Shown piece by piece: positions 52,319 through 61,413 of a stretch of 64,000 bases of DNA; positions within the stretch are counted from its first letter, which is position 1, and each line of letters begins with the position of its first letter. A program made the translations under genes and the position numbers. Source of the DNA: Bacillota bacterium. GTDB lineage: Bacteria > Bacillota > Clostridia > Acetivibrionales > DTU013. The stretch spans positions 1 to 64,000 of the forward strand of contig JAEZCO010000106.1 in assembly GCA_023433505.1 (NCBI GenBank), in the 5' to 3' direction. Below the pieces are notes generated by a model. It worked only from the letters and a program-made list of their open reading frames with translations. It made no database searches and had not been told where the DNA came from.

Positions 52319-54826
52319 GTGAGGACTATCCTGAAATATATCTCCGGAAGCTTGATGCAAAGAAAATTGCGGACACTTTTAATCCTGTCGGTGATCATGC
52401 TATCCTCCGGCATGTTCTTTGCATCCCTGTCCCTTTCCGGCACCCTAGTAAAAATACAGATGGAAAACTGGCGGCAAAGCTATGGGTATGCCGATATCAT
52501 CATTCACCGCACCGAAGGCTCTCCTTCACCCTTTTTCCATTTGAACGGAGCTTTGCAATACCGGAAGGACATGGACTATATCATCGGTGAAATTTCCGGC
52601 TTTGGCACCTATGTCCGGCCCGATGGCGGCAAGACCGGCGTCCTGCTGAAAGGCATGGATTTCGACCAGCTCCAAAGGCTCACGCCGCTGGTTGTTGCAG
52701 AACAGCGCGGATTCTATCCCTTCGGAGGCATGAAGGCTGTAATCAGTACCCGGACGGCTGAAAAATACGGGCTGAAAACCGGCGACTCCATGAAGTTTGA
52801 AATCAACGGCACGATGCAAAAATTCCTGATAAGCGCCATCGTCCGGCCTTCAGGGCCATTTACCGGCGAAACCGAGACAATTTGCGCCGTAGTACCCGGA
52901 AGTACTTTAAGCGCATTGTACAATGCCAGAGGAAAGGTTGACATGATCTATGTCAAGCTGTTAAATCCCGAGAAAAAGCAAAGGTATCTTTACCTCCTGT
53001 CACAGGAATATAAAAGGTATCGGGTTGAGGAGCCCTTCACCGAATGGGAAATCAAAAAAGAGACCGACCGTACGGCCGCTCCGGTAATCATTGTAACGGT
53101 AATCCTGAGCTTTATGTGCATTTACATTATCCATACCACCTATAAAATCATAATCCTGGAAAGAATGCCCGTCATAGGCGTCTTCCGCAGCATTGGCGGC
53201 AGCAGGCTTTCAACAAATTTTCTGCTTTTGCTTGAGAGCCTGTTTTACGGCTTTGGGGGCGGTTTGTCCGGCTGCGTCTTCGGAACAGGTCTCCTTTATG
53301 CGATCACTGCCTTCACAGGGATGAAAGGCGCTATACAGCTTGCGCCAATGCTGGATTTTAAAATCATCAATTTTCTCTACACCATTGCCGCAGCACTGGT
53401 TTTAGCTGCTACCGGGTCTTTATTGCCGATTCTGCAGGCGATGAAGCTTCCTATAAAAGACATCATTTTGGGTACATTTAAAGAAAAAAACGCATCGTCC
53501 GGGTCCGGTCTTTTCCTGGGAGCGGCTCTTCTGGCTATTTCGCTGACCCTGCCCTTTTGCAGGGCGCTCAAACAGGCTCTGGCAGTATCCACGCTCTGCA
53601 TGCCCGCTTTGCTGCTGGCAGTAAATCTGCTGGTACCGCATATGCTGAACAGTGCTCTGAAGCTGGCGGACAGGTGCAATATTCCCTGGGTCTCCTTCCA
53701 ACTGGCTGTAAAAAACCTACGCTGGAACAGAAATGCGCGAAACAACATTTCCCTGCTTATCATCGGCTTATCCAGCTTTTATATGATCAGCACGGTAAAT
53801 ATGAGTCAAATGCTGGAAATTCAGAATCGTTTCGGCCGGATACTTTCCGATATGACCATGCATATGGAAAAGACGGACAAAGCAGCTCTTGCGCTGATTT
53901 CTTCGCTGCCGGGCATTAAAGATACCCTGGGCTGCTTTTATTCGGAAAGAATTGAAGTGGAAGGAAAAGAAGAACCCATCTGGCATTTAATCAGTGTAAA
54001 TGAGAAATTCCCGGCCTTTTTTAAAATAAAGTCTCCCCAGGGCAGCGATGTGCTGAAAACTTTAAATACTGGGCGGAACCTCCTATTGACCGAAGCACTG
54101 GGACAGCGGCTTGGTGTCAGCCCCGGAGATATACTCGTTTTAAAACTTCCTGCCGTGCGAGGCAGCCATTCCTACCGGAAATATTGTGTTACCGGCTTTT
54201 TCGACACCATCCATCCGGGCCAATGGAGCTATGCACTGATCTCGGAAAAGAATTTTAAAGAGGATCTCCCCAGCAGCTTTTTCGGTCAGGTGTATATTCA
54301 GGCGCAGAGCAGCCCCGAGGCCGTCCAGAATCTGCTGAAGACCGAATTTGCCGGAAGAAAGCCGCAAATAGAGCTCACGAAAGATTTGAAGGTTACCGCT
54401 GTTGAAGCCAATCAGCAGTTGTTCATGATCCTTGAGGGGTATACCCTTCTTACCATGATTACCGGCCTTTACGGAATCCTTAACAACTCCGTCATCAGCT
54501 TCCTTCAGCGGAAGCGCCAGCTAGCCGTTTACAGGTCCGTAGGCATGAGCGGGCTTCAAATAAACGGTATGCTCCTGACGGAAGCTGTCGTCCAGGGACT
54601 TTTCGGGGGTCTTTTAGGTATTGCTGCGGGGGTTGCCGCCACATGGATTATTGTACCGCAAATCCTCAAGGCCCTTAGTATTGAGAGCGCATTATACCTT
54701 TCTCCCACCCCTGTTCTGCACTGCCTTGCAGCAGCTGCAATATCGCTGCTGCCTGCAGTAATAGAGCCGGTGAGGCAGACGTTTAAAATGGATTTGGTGA
54801 AAGCCATCAAATGTGAACAGGAGTGA
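52319..54826 (+). CDS. FtsX/MacB-family ABC permease (double-domain)
   Basis: An 835-residue permease with two FtsX units (about residues 1-390 and 430-830), each with an extracytoplasmic domain and C-terminal helices. GVFRSIGGSRLSTNFLLLLE and LAVYRSVGMSGLQINGMLLT mark the FtsX loops, and IKDIILGTFKEK follows the first unit. GTG start; the ribosome site is weak but the frame is bounded by the preceding lipoprotein stop. Together with the ATPase and adaptor it forms a MacB-like tripartite exporter of Gram-positive type, likely for a peptide or lipid-linked substrate. It is complete. Confidence 0.9.
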   Translation: MRTILKYISGSLMQRKLRTLLILSVIMLSSGMFFASLSLSGTLVKIQMENWRQSYGYADIIIHRTEGSPSPFFHLNGALQYRKDMDYIIGEISGFGTYVRPDGGKTGVLLKGMDFDQLQRLTPLVVAEQRGFYPFGGMKAVISTRTAEKYGLKTGDSMKFEINGTMQKFLISAIVRPSGPFTGETETICAVVPGSTLSALYNARGKVDMIYVKLLNPEKKQRYLYLLSQEYKRYRVEEPFTEWEIKKETDRTAAPVIIVTVILSFMCIYIIHTTYKIIILERMPVIGVFRSIGGSRLSTNFLLLLESLFYGFGGGLSGCVFGTGLLYAITAFTGMKGAIQLAPMLDFKIINFLYTIAAALVLAATGSLLPILQAMKLPIKDIILGTFKEKNASSGSGLFLGAALLAISLTLPFCRALKQALAVSTLCMPALLLAVNLLVPHMLNSALKLADRCNIPWVSFQLAVKNLRWNRNARNNISLLIIGLSSFYMISTVNMSQMLEIQNRFGRILSDMTMHMEKTDKAALALISSLPGIKDTLGCFYSERIEVEGKEEPIWHLISVNEKFPAFFKIKSPQGSDVLKTLNTGRNLLLTEALGQRLGVSPGDILVLKLPAVRGSHSYRKYCVTGFFDTIHPGQWSYALISEKNFKEDLPSSFFGQVYIQAQSSPEAVQNLLKTEFAGRKPQIELTKDLKVTAVEANQQLFMILEGYTLLTMITGLYGILNNSVISFLQRKRQLAVYRSVGMSGLQINGMLLTEAVVQGLFGGLLGIAAGVAATWIIVPQILKALSIESALYLSPTPVLHCLAAAAISLLPAVIEPVRQTFKMDLVKAIKCEQE

Positions 54827-54832
54827 TGATCC

Positions 54833-55507
54833 ATGTATGCCATTGAAGCCGTCAAGCTTTTTAAGTCATACAAAACAGGAGGTTCCGATGTGGAAGTGCT
54901 TAAAGGCATAGATATGAAAATTGATTCCGGAGAATTTATCAGCATCATGGGACCCTCAGGCTCGGGAAAAAGCACTTTCCTCTATCTGACAGGCGGTCTG
55001 GACGCGCCTACCTCCGGGACCGTCCGGATTTACGGCAGCGATATTCCGGGAATGAAGGACCGGGAGCTGAGTATTTTACGAAGACGGAGTATCGGTTTCG
55101 TATTTCAGTTTTACAATCTCATTCCCAATCTAAGCGTTGAGGAAAATATCCTGCTCCCGGTCCTGCTGGATGGAAAAAAACCAAAGGCGGCGAAGGGAAT
55201 TCTGGATGAGCTGCTGGAAATTGCAGGCCTGACCGCCAGAAAAGGCCATTATCCCGCCCAGCTTTCAGGCGGAGAGCAGCAGAGAACGGCAATTGCACGG
55301 GCTCTGATAAACGACCCCGATATCATCCTTGCAGACGAACCCACAGGCAACCTTGATTCCACCAACGGGACGGGAATATTGGGACTTTTGCAAAGGATCA
55401 ACCGTGAAAGAAACAAAACCATCCTTATGGTTACACATTCCGACGAGGCAGCGGAATACAGTACCCGAAGGGTTTTTATGAAAGACGGGAGGCTGGTGCA
55501 TCAATGA
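54833..55507 (+). CDS. ABC transporter ATPase (MacB/LolD type)
   Basis: A 224-residue ATPase. Walker A GPSGSGKST lies near residue 42, signature LSGGEQQR near residue 143, Walker B DIILADEPTGNLDS, and MVTHSDEAAEYSTRRVFMKDG ends the protein. It lies six bases after the permease gene and overlaps the adaptor by four bases, so the three are one unit. Confidence 0.95.
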   Translation: MYAIEAVKLFKSYKTGGSDVEVLKGIDMKIDSGEFISIMGPSGSGKSTFLYLTGGLDAPTSGTVRIYGSDIPGMKDRELSILRRRSIGFVFQFYNLIPNLSVEENILLPVLLDGKKPKAAKGILDELLEIAGLTARKGHYPAQLSGGEQQRTAIARALINDPDIILADEPTGNLDSTNGTGILGLLQRINRERNKTILMVTHSDEAAEYSTRRVFMKDGRLVHQ

Positions 55508-56550
55508 AGAAATTTTTACCCCTGGCATGGCTACTGCCATTGCTTCTATCTCTGTCCGCCTGCAGCGGCGAAAACGGCCCAAATCCGGCAGCAGTGGACA
55601 TCCCTGCCGTGAAGCAGCCTGTTCAGGCATTTGGAATCGTAAAAGCCCTGGAGACAACTGAAGTCACAGCCCCTTTCGCGCTCAAAATCAATAAGATCCT
55701 CGTGAAGGAAGGCCAGCCCATAGCCGCCGGCGATATCCTTGCAGAATATGACGGACATGAGGCCGAATATCAATTGAAGCTTGCGGAGCAAGAGCTTACA
55801 GCTGCAAAGACAAAAGTCCAAACCCGGATAAAAATGCTGGATGAAAAAAGGAAGCTTCTGGAGGCCGGAACAGACCCCGAATTACTGAAGCTGGAAAAAA
55901 GCCTGGAAGCAGCAAAAATAAAATACCTTGCGGCAGCAGAGGACGTATCAAGGCTTAAGGCTTTAAAAGACTCGGCAATTGCAACGGAAAAGGACTTTCA
56001 GGATTCTTCCGCCGCCCTGGAGCTCAGCCGGCTTTCCCTGGAAGAGCTGCAGCTGACAGCGGAAAGCCTCCGGGAGACAAAGCGGAAGGAAATCCGACTG
56101 GAGGATCTGGAAATCCGTCAGGAATTATCGGATATCCAAATTCTTGAGCTTCAGACGGGACAGATAAAAGACAAAATGAGCAGTGAAATTTTTCAGCAAA
56201 ATAAAGTCATCTCCCCCGTTTCCAGCGGAATTATAGAAAACACCGGCTGCAGGCAGGGTACCGAAGCAGCCGAAAAATCAAGCCTCTTCACTATCGCCAA
56301 TGCGGATACCCTGATCGTTGAGGCTTATGTGGACGAGCAATTTATCCGGGATGTGCACTTGGGCGCAAGAGCCTATATTATTCCCGAGTCGGACAGAAGC
56401 CTGGAGTATAAGGGCAAAGTAACCTTTATCGCTTCCATGGCCGTTTTGCAAAACAGCGAGACCGTCATTACGGTTCAAATAACACCCGATAGTAAAGATA
56501 TGAAGCTGCCGCCGGGCAGCAATGCTGAAATCAGCATATCGGCAGAATAA
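55504..56550 (+). CDS. Membrane fusion/adaptor lipoprotein (HlyD-like)
   Basis: A 348-residue adaptor for the MacB-like exporter. The signal peptide ends LLLSLSAC, an acceptable lipobox. A biotinyl-lipoyl half is visible (INKILVKEGQPIAAGDILAE, near residue 65). A long coiled coil follows (about 85-220, rich in Leu/Glu/Lys), then the second lipoyl half (VISPVSSGIIENTGCRQG near 235) and a beta-barrel domain. It links the permease to the cell surface. Complete length. Confidence 0.87.
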   Translation: MKKFLPLAWLLPLLLSLSACSGENGPNPAAVDIPAVKQPVQAFGIVKALETTEVTAPFALKINKILVKEGQPIAAGDILAEYDGHEAEYQLKLAEQELTAAKTKVQTRIKMLDEKRKLLEAGTDPELLKLEKSLEAAKIKYLAAAEDVSRLKALKDSAIATEKDFQDSSAALELSRLSLEELQLTAESLRETKRKEIRLEDLEIRQELSDIQILELQTGQIKDKMSSEIFQQNKVISPVSSGIIENTGCRQGTEAAEKSSLFTIANADTLIVEAYVDEQFIRDVHLGARAYIIPESDRSLEYKGKVTFIASMAVLQNSETVITVQITPDSKDMKLPPGSNAEISISAE

Positions 56551-56697
56551 TTGAACATTTGTGGAGAGCTTCAAAAAGCAAACCTCCCCATTTTAGTCAC
56601 CCATATTCTAGGAAAGCTTCGACAATATCATCGAACTATGGGATGGAAGGATTATATAATGTTTCTAATAGGGCATGCCCCCATACCCCCTCGCTGT

Positions 56698-56751
56698 GGG
56701 CGAAATGAATTCGCCCTACGCTACACTTTGTGCGCCACGCCTATACGTGGC
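56698..56751. repeat. REP-like palindromes after the exporter operon
   Basis: GGGCGAA / TTCGCCC (56698-56716, five-base loop, CTAC tail) and GCCACG / CGTGGC (56734-56751) follow each other. The first resembles the elements at 6780 and 38451. The surrounding 56551-56971 region has no supported gene. Confidence 0.5.
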
Positions 56752-56971
56752 GTTTGAACAACATCAATCGGAGATTGCATCCCACCAACATTTTTTTCAT
56801 TTATTAACCTCCACTTATGAGAAGGGAGGACTGTGACGTTGTTCAAAAAAATAGGGACTGCCCCTGATTGTACCAGTAAATACAACCAGAACCCTGTCCC
56901 CGCTGCTTCACAATCCCCAAACTATAATCTAAACGTTTTTTCGGGACTGCCTATTCCTTGCCCTCCCCTTT

Positions 56972-57154
56972 TCAGGCTTGATTGTTTTCGATGAGCTGCC
57001 TCAAGGGGATGACTTCCTTTTTGTTTTTTCCAAAGAAGGTTATTTCCGCTGAATTGTCGTCGATGACTTTTTCAATCCATACTGGCGTACCCTCGTGGAA
57101 TACTTGAATGGAATCCGGCGATTTCACTATCATTTTTGCTCTGTTGGCGTCCAA
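56972..57154 (-). CDS. sspH: Small acid-soluble spore protein, H type
   Basis: A 60-residue protein whose N terminus LDANRAKMIVKSPDSIQVFH and following GTPVWIEKV match H-type SASPs of spores, minor forms distinct from alpha/beta SASPs. The TTG start at 57154 follows GGGAGGG; longer starts add residues atypical for the family. The C terminus (EVIPLRQLIENNQA) is complete. Expression late in sporulation in the forespore is expected but no sigma-G promoter was confirmed here. Confidence 0.85.
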   Translation of the reverse strand: MDANRAKMIVKSPDSIQVFHEGTPVWIEKVIDDNSAEITFFGKNKKEVIPLRQLIENNQA

Positions 57155-57243
57155 ATCAATCCCTCCCTGCTTGATTATTTTTTCCGTACATAGTTTTCCA
57201 CTCTGCAAATGCATTTATGCTGACGGTTTTGGAGAATAATACA

Positions 57244-57286
57244 TCCATAAGCACTAGCGAAAATATAACTTCCGGTGCTCCTAAGT
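57244..57286 (-). repeat. Dispersed intergenic repeat, copy 2 (compact form)
   Basis: On the minus strand ACTTAGGAGCACCGGAA runs directly into GTTATATTTTCGCTAGTGCT, the two halves found apart at 43229-43332. AGCAC and GTGCT can pair. It lies between sspH and the Gfo/Idh gene. Confidence 0.45.
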
Positions 57287-57315
57287 AACGAAACTGCATT
57301 ATCAAGGAGGTTTTT

Positions 57316-58404
57316 ATGAAAAAAATTCGTCTTGGTGTCATCGGCACCGGTCTTGCATGGGAGAGGCTTCACTACCCTGCCCTGAAGGAACTTACCGACA
57401 AATATGAAATTGTTGCCCTGGCAAACCGCACAAAAAAGGATGCTGAAGAATTTGCCATAAAAATAAATCTGGATGCGAAAAATGTTTATGACGATTATAA
57501 GGAAATGCTGCGAAGGACCGACCTCGATGCCGTCGATATCCTGGTGCCTATAGAATTGAATTACGAGGTGTCGGAAGAAGTGGCGAAGGCCGGCAAAAGC
57601 TTCATCTGCGAAAAACCCATGGCCCCGGACAGAACGCAGGCCAGAAAGTTCCTTGAACTTGCCCGGAAGCATATCGTTAAAATCATGATTGCGGAAAACT
57701 ACCGCTATAACGAGGAGAACAACAAAATCAAGCAATTGATCAGTGAAGGCAAAATCGGAGACGTCGTCTACTTTATAAAAAACAATATCAATTGTTTCCC
57801 TTGCCAGATGTCCCAGGATACCTACGCAGGCACCGAATGGAGACAGCATCCCGATTTTCCCGGCGGAGCATTTCTTGACGCGGCGCTCCACGATATCGCA
57901 GCAGTAAGACATATCTTCGGAGCGGTACAATGCGTGCAGGCTTTTGGAAAGCCTCAGAAGGAGGATTTCAACCCCTATCTGTCGGTAAGCGCCAATATGC
58001 AGTTCAAAAACGGAGTTATCGGACAATACACCTATTTCCCTTCCGGCGTCGAATCCCAAAAGCCCTATGTGGGCTTCAGGATTTTCGGCACCAAAGGCGA
58101 AATCTATCTTGAAGAAAAATCCTGCGGGATTATTAATATCGCCTATAACGACGGAAGGTCGGAAAAAGTCTCCTATACCCCCGAAAGAGGCTACTATAAC
58201 GAGCTTATGAATTTCTACAACGCCCTGGACGGTAAGGAAAAGATATCCGTCACGCCGGAAATCGAATTCGGCGATGTCAAAAATGTATTTGATATCCTTG
58301 AATCGGTATCTTCACGCAAGGTTATCTATGTAGACGAACCTCAGCCCGATGAATCCACGACCCATATGGAAGGTACCGACCCAGTACAGATGTATATACA
58401 GTGA
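57316..58404 (+). CDS. Gfo/Idh/MocA-family NAD(P)-dependent oxidoreductase
   Basis: A 362-residue sugar- or inositol-type dehydrogenase. The Rossmann motif is RLGVIGTGLAWERLHYP; the diagnostic EKP appears in SFICEKPMAPDRTQARKFLE near residue 98, and MIAENYRYNEENNKIKQLI follows. The C-terminal alpha/beta domain carries the DAALHDIAAVRHIFG motif with the catalytic region near residue 190. AAGGAGG precedes the ATG. The substrate cannot be told. A pathway link to the flanking genes is not evident. Confidence 0.88.
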   Translation: MKKIRLGVIGTGLAWERLHYPALKELTDKYEIVALANRTKKDAEEFAIKINLDAKNVYDDYKEMLRRTDLDAVDILVPIELNYEVSEEVAKAGKSFICEKPMAPDRTQARKFLELARKHIVKIMIAENYRYNEENNKIKQLISEGKIGDVVYFIKNNINCFPCQMSQDTYAGTEWRQHPDFPGGAFLDAALHDIAAVRHIFGAVQCVQAFGKPQKEDFNPYLSVSANMQFKNGVIGQYTYFPSGVESQKPYVGFRIFGTKGEIYLEEKSCGIINIAYNDGRSEKVSYTPERGYYNELMNFYNALDGKEKISVTPEIEFGDVKNVFDILESVSSRKVIYVDEPQPDESTTHMEGTDPVQMYIQ

Positions 58405-58970
58405 TTTAATCATCGACAGAAGCCTGCAACGCGGCAATCTCAACCTTTTAAGCAACTACCTTACTTTTTGCGATTGCCGCGCTTTACTGCGTTCGCTTGC
58501 AATTTTCACGAGTGCTTGTCCGATGTGGACGGTTCTCTCTTGTCGTATATAATGCAACAAAGAAGAAGCGGGAAATCTTGTTTTCAATGTCGAATAGTAA
58601 GAACATTTTAGACTTCCTTACTTATGAACCGTTTCCCCCCCTTGTGTTTGGCACAAAATAAAATGGATTATAGCATTTACTATCAGGAAAATTGGTTCAA
58701 GCAGAACTGGCAATAAAACGGAAGATTTGCGGAACCTTTATCATATTATTCGCAAAATTCCTAACATTTTTTCTTGTTTAAAGTCCAGATGCATTCGGAA
58801 TAGTTGTCCGGATATAATCTGGTATTCTATTCCTTTACATAAAAAAAGATCCTATGATTCTATTATATATCATAGGAAGATTTATAAATTTTTTGCCTCG
58901 TCCTATAATCGGACAAGAAGCATAATAATGTAACACCAAATTTTAATACTTAAGGCAGTTTTTTATGATT
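58405..58970. other. Gene-free spacer marking the change to AT-rich sequence
   Basis: 566 bases with no supported coding frame. It is bordered by the Gfo/Idh gene and the AT-rich block. Only the terminator hairpin at 58851-58877 is recognised. It may contain the boundary of an acquired segment, but no direct repeats or tRNA were seen. Confidence 0.4.
58841..58877 (-). terminator. Rho-independent terminator of the AT-rich operon
   Basis: TCCTATGAT / ATCATAGGA (58850-58858 and 58869-58877) is a nine-base stem. On the minus strand it is followed by CTTTTTTT. It lies about 90 bases after the last gene of the block. Confidence 0.62.
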
Positions 58971-59462
58971 TTATTTCTCTCCGCCTACTATAAGGGTAGT
59001 TTCACCTGTTTCTACATTTACTTTATATGCAACTACGCCAGAGTTTTCTTCTGAACTTTCAAATGTGCCAGTAATAGAAGCATCTGAGCTTGGAGGTGAT
59101 CCGGCTCCATAATATGTACGGCCTACATAGAGCGAATCATATCCTACACAACCATGGCCACCTGAAATATCTTGATCTGAGTTAGTATTTGCAGATGAGT
59201 GTCCCAAACCTAAGTTTCTCATAGTGTCTGCTGATATTGTAGATCCCCATTCAAAACGTGCCCTTGTGTATCCCCATGCATCTTCCCTGGTAGCAGTATC
59301 AATGTGAGTAGTTGTCCCCCAGCATATTTTGGTATTTGAATGACTCTGGCAAGCTTTAGTACCACCATCATGGGCGTGAGCTACATCAGCGTATGCACCA
59401 ATGGCTGTCACTGAAAGTGTAATTAATATTGCAGTTACTCCTGCAACAACTTTTTTATTCAT
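58971..59462 (-). CDS. Secreted protein of unknown family, bacteriocin-like context, 163 residues
   Basis: A clear Sec signal peptide (MNKKVVAGVTAILITLSVTA...AYA) precedes a His-rich mature start (HAHDGGTKAC). The mature part has three cysteines (KAC, KIC, HGC), a motif AWGYTRARFEWG near residue 70, Ser/Gly-rich middle parts and an acidic tail ending ETTLIVGGEK. It is not a recognised bacteriocin by sequence, but it is the last gene behind an ABC ATPase and two permeases, as in lactococcin-972-type loci. Its ATG overlaps the ATPase stop by eight bases. It is either the exported effector or a surface protein protected by the transporter; the call rests on context. Confidence 0.55.
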   Translation of the reverse strand: MNKKVVAGVTAILITLSVTAIGAYADVAHAHDGGTKACQSHSNTKICWGTTTHIDTATREDAWGYTRARFEWGSTISADTMRNLGLGHSSANTNSDQDISGGHGCVGYDSLYVGRTYYGAGSPPSSDASITGTFESSEENSGVVAYKVNVETGETTLIVGGEK

Positions 59463-60150
59463 GATGTATCTCTCCTTTACCTTTTATTTTTATTATTTTA
59501 CCTTGTTGTATTAACAATAAGGTGTTACATTTCTGTGCAATATCGCTATTATGAGTAGCAATTATTATTGTAGTCCCTTGTAAATTTATATTTTGAAAAA
59601 TATTAATAACATTATTTTCATTTTCAACATCTAATGAGCCAGTCGGCTCATCAGCTAATATTACCAGAGGTTTACTAATAATAGCTCTTGCAATTGCCGC
59701 ACGTTGACACTCTCCGCCGGATAGATTTGACGGGAATTTCAATAATTTATCCTTAATATCGAGCAATTCAGCAACTCTTTCAACTTCTGAATCAATATCA
59801 TCTGTATTCTTCTTCATGTACTTTAAAGGCAAAGAAATATTTGAGGCAATACTGTACTCATTAATTAGACCATAGTCTTGCCTAACAAACGCTATATTGT
59901 TTCTGCGCAGCATATTTAGGTTCTGTACATTTTTAAAATCGACTTGTTTGCCTTTAAAAGTATATTTTCCGCTATCGGGAGTATCTAAAAAGCCTAATAT
60001 ATTTAGTAAAGTGGATTTTCCGGAACCGCTTCTTCCCATAATTCCCACAAAATCTCCTTGAACAATTTCTAATCCAACGCCATTGAAGACTTCTGTATTA
60101 TTGTACTTAGACTTGTATTTCTTTACTAAGCCCTCACATTTTATTAGCAT
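59455..60150 (-). CDS. ABC transporter ATPase of the AT-rich block
   Basis: A 231-residue MacB/LolD-like ATPase. Walker A GRSGSGKST lies near residue 39. The signature is LSGGECQR, with Cys where Gln is common. Walker B VILADEPTGSLDV and IIATHNSDIAQKC follow. It has one base between its start and the permease stop, so both are one transcript. It probably works with the two FtsX-like permeases. Confidence 0.9.
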   Translation of the reverse strand: MLIKCEGLVKKYKSKYNNTEVFNGVGLEIVQGDFVGIMGRSGSGKSTLLNILGFLDTPDSGKYTFKGKQVDFKNVQNLNMLRRNNIAFVRQDYGLINEYSIASNISLPLKYMKKNTDDIDSEVERVAELLDIKDKLLKFPSNLSGGECQRAAIARAIISKPLVILADEPTGSLDVENENNVINIFQNINLQGTTIIIATHNSDIAQKCNTLLLIQQGKIIKIKGKGEIHHE

Positions 60151-60151
60151 T

Positions 60152-61402
60152 TTATTCTTTCCTCCTTAATAGCCTGTCCACGGTAATATTTTTGTTATAA
60201 CTGTAGGCAACCGTTACTAGAAGTAAAATTATCGATACGCCTGCTGCCATAAGCAATACTTTGAAACTTAAGATATTAAATACAATTTTGAGTAAGAGTA
60301 AAGATAATATTAATGAAATTGCGGATAAAATTAAGAATTTATGCAATATAATTTTATATAAATCAATTTTTCCGGCCCCACACATTAAGTGTACACCCAG
60401 AAAATGAAGGTTTCTCTCAATAAATAGCTTTATTAGTGCATTTAATGATATTACAAGAAATAAAATCATCCCTACCATAAAATACGATAGTATTACCATT
60501 ATTTCTTCCAGTGTTAATTTGAATAAAGTATTAGTAAATCCTTGCCCTATGATAACATAGGAATTATCATCAAGTCCTACATCTTTCGCTATTTTGGAAA
60601 TTTCTCCATTTACTACTTTGCTATCATAAGGAGATTTAATAATTCCACCATTTTTCTGCAGGTATTTAATAATAAAAGATCTCTTTTCTTTATCTGTCTG
60701 AGGTAATTCCTTAAATTCAAAAGATGGTAAAACCATATATCTGTCTAAAAAATGCATATAACCTTGATTGATTGTTATGTTACTTCCTTTTTCTAAAAAT
60801 CCAACAACTTCACATTTAAAATTTCCATATGCATTATAGGTATCGATTAAATCTCCTATTTTATTAAAGTCTTTATATGAGCTACCTAAGAGTACTGGAA
60901 TAATTGCTCCTTTTTTGTATACGAAGTCACCAGGTGTTAGCATCCTACCGCTTTCAAGCTTGATATTAAAATTGTTAAATACATTCAGAGATACATGAAA
61001 AGCCTTTATGCAACTTAATTTTATGTCTTTCCCATTATCATCTTTTATTTTAGCCGATGGCTGTGGGTTTCCGTTCTCATATCCTGCTATAAAAATTTCA
61101 TTGTTTGTATATGGAACATATACACTTGTGGAATCTATCTCATAGTATTTGAAATAATGACTGTTGGATATCTCTTTATTGAAATGTGCAAGTAATTGAT
61201 AACCAATTTTATTTTTATATAGTTCAGCTTCTCTTTCATCTAAAAAATTATCTGTAAGTCTAAACACGTTATGATTACTAATATCTTTTGCATTCTCAAA
61301 AGATGGTATAGAAATAAATATGTAAAACGAAAGCAGTTCAAATACTAATAGAAATATTGCCATCTGAAATGATAAAAATCCATAGAATATTTTATTATTC
61401 AT
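60152..61402 (-). CDS. FtsX-like ABC permease, 416 residues
   Basis: One N-terminal helix (YGFLSFQMAIFLLVFELLSF), an extracytoplasmic domain of about 260 residues, and three C-terminal helices (about 295-320, 350-372, 375-400). LHFLGVHLMCGAGKIDLYK is an FtsX-type cytoplasmic loop. It forms a full four-helix half transporter. It lies 11 bases after the shorter permease. Possible export, immunity or bacitracin-type sensing role. Confidence 0.76.
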   Translation of the reverse strand: MNNKIFYGFLSFQMAIFLLVFELLSFYIFISIPSFENAKDISNHNVFRLTDNFLDEREAELYKNKIGYQLLAHFNKEISNSHYFKYYEIDSTSVYVPYTNNEIFIAGYENGNPQPSAKIKDDNGKDIKLSCIKAFHVSLNVFNNFNIKLESGRMLTPGDFVYKKGAIIPVLLGSSYKDFNKIGDLIDTYNAYGNFKCEVVGFLEKGSNITINQGYMHFLDRYMVLPSFEFKELPQTDKEKRSFIIKYLQKNGGIIKSPYDSKVVNGEISKIAKDVGLDDNSYVIIGQGFTNTLFKLTLEEIMVILSYFMVGMILFLVISLNALIKLFIERNLHFLGVHLMCGAGKIDLYKIILHKFLILSAISLILSLLLLKIVFNILSFKVLLMAAGVSIILLLVTVAYSYNKNITVDRLLRRKE

Positions 61403-61413
61403 ATTTTCGTCCT

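Noticed and set aside
57155..57243. A sigma-G promoter for sspH
   Set aside because: GCATA/GCATT boxes exist, but no correctly spaced -10 match was found by eye.
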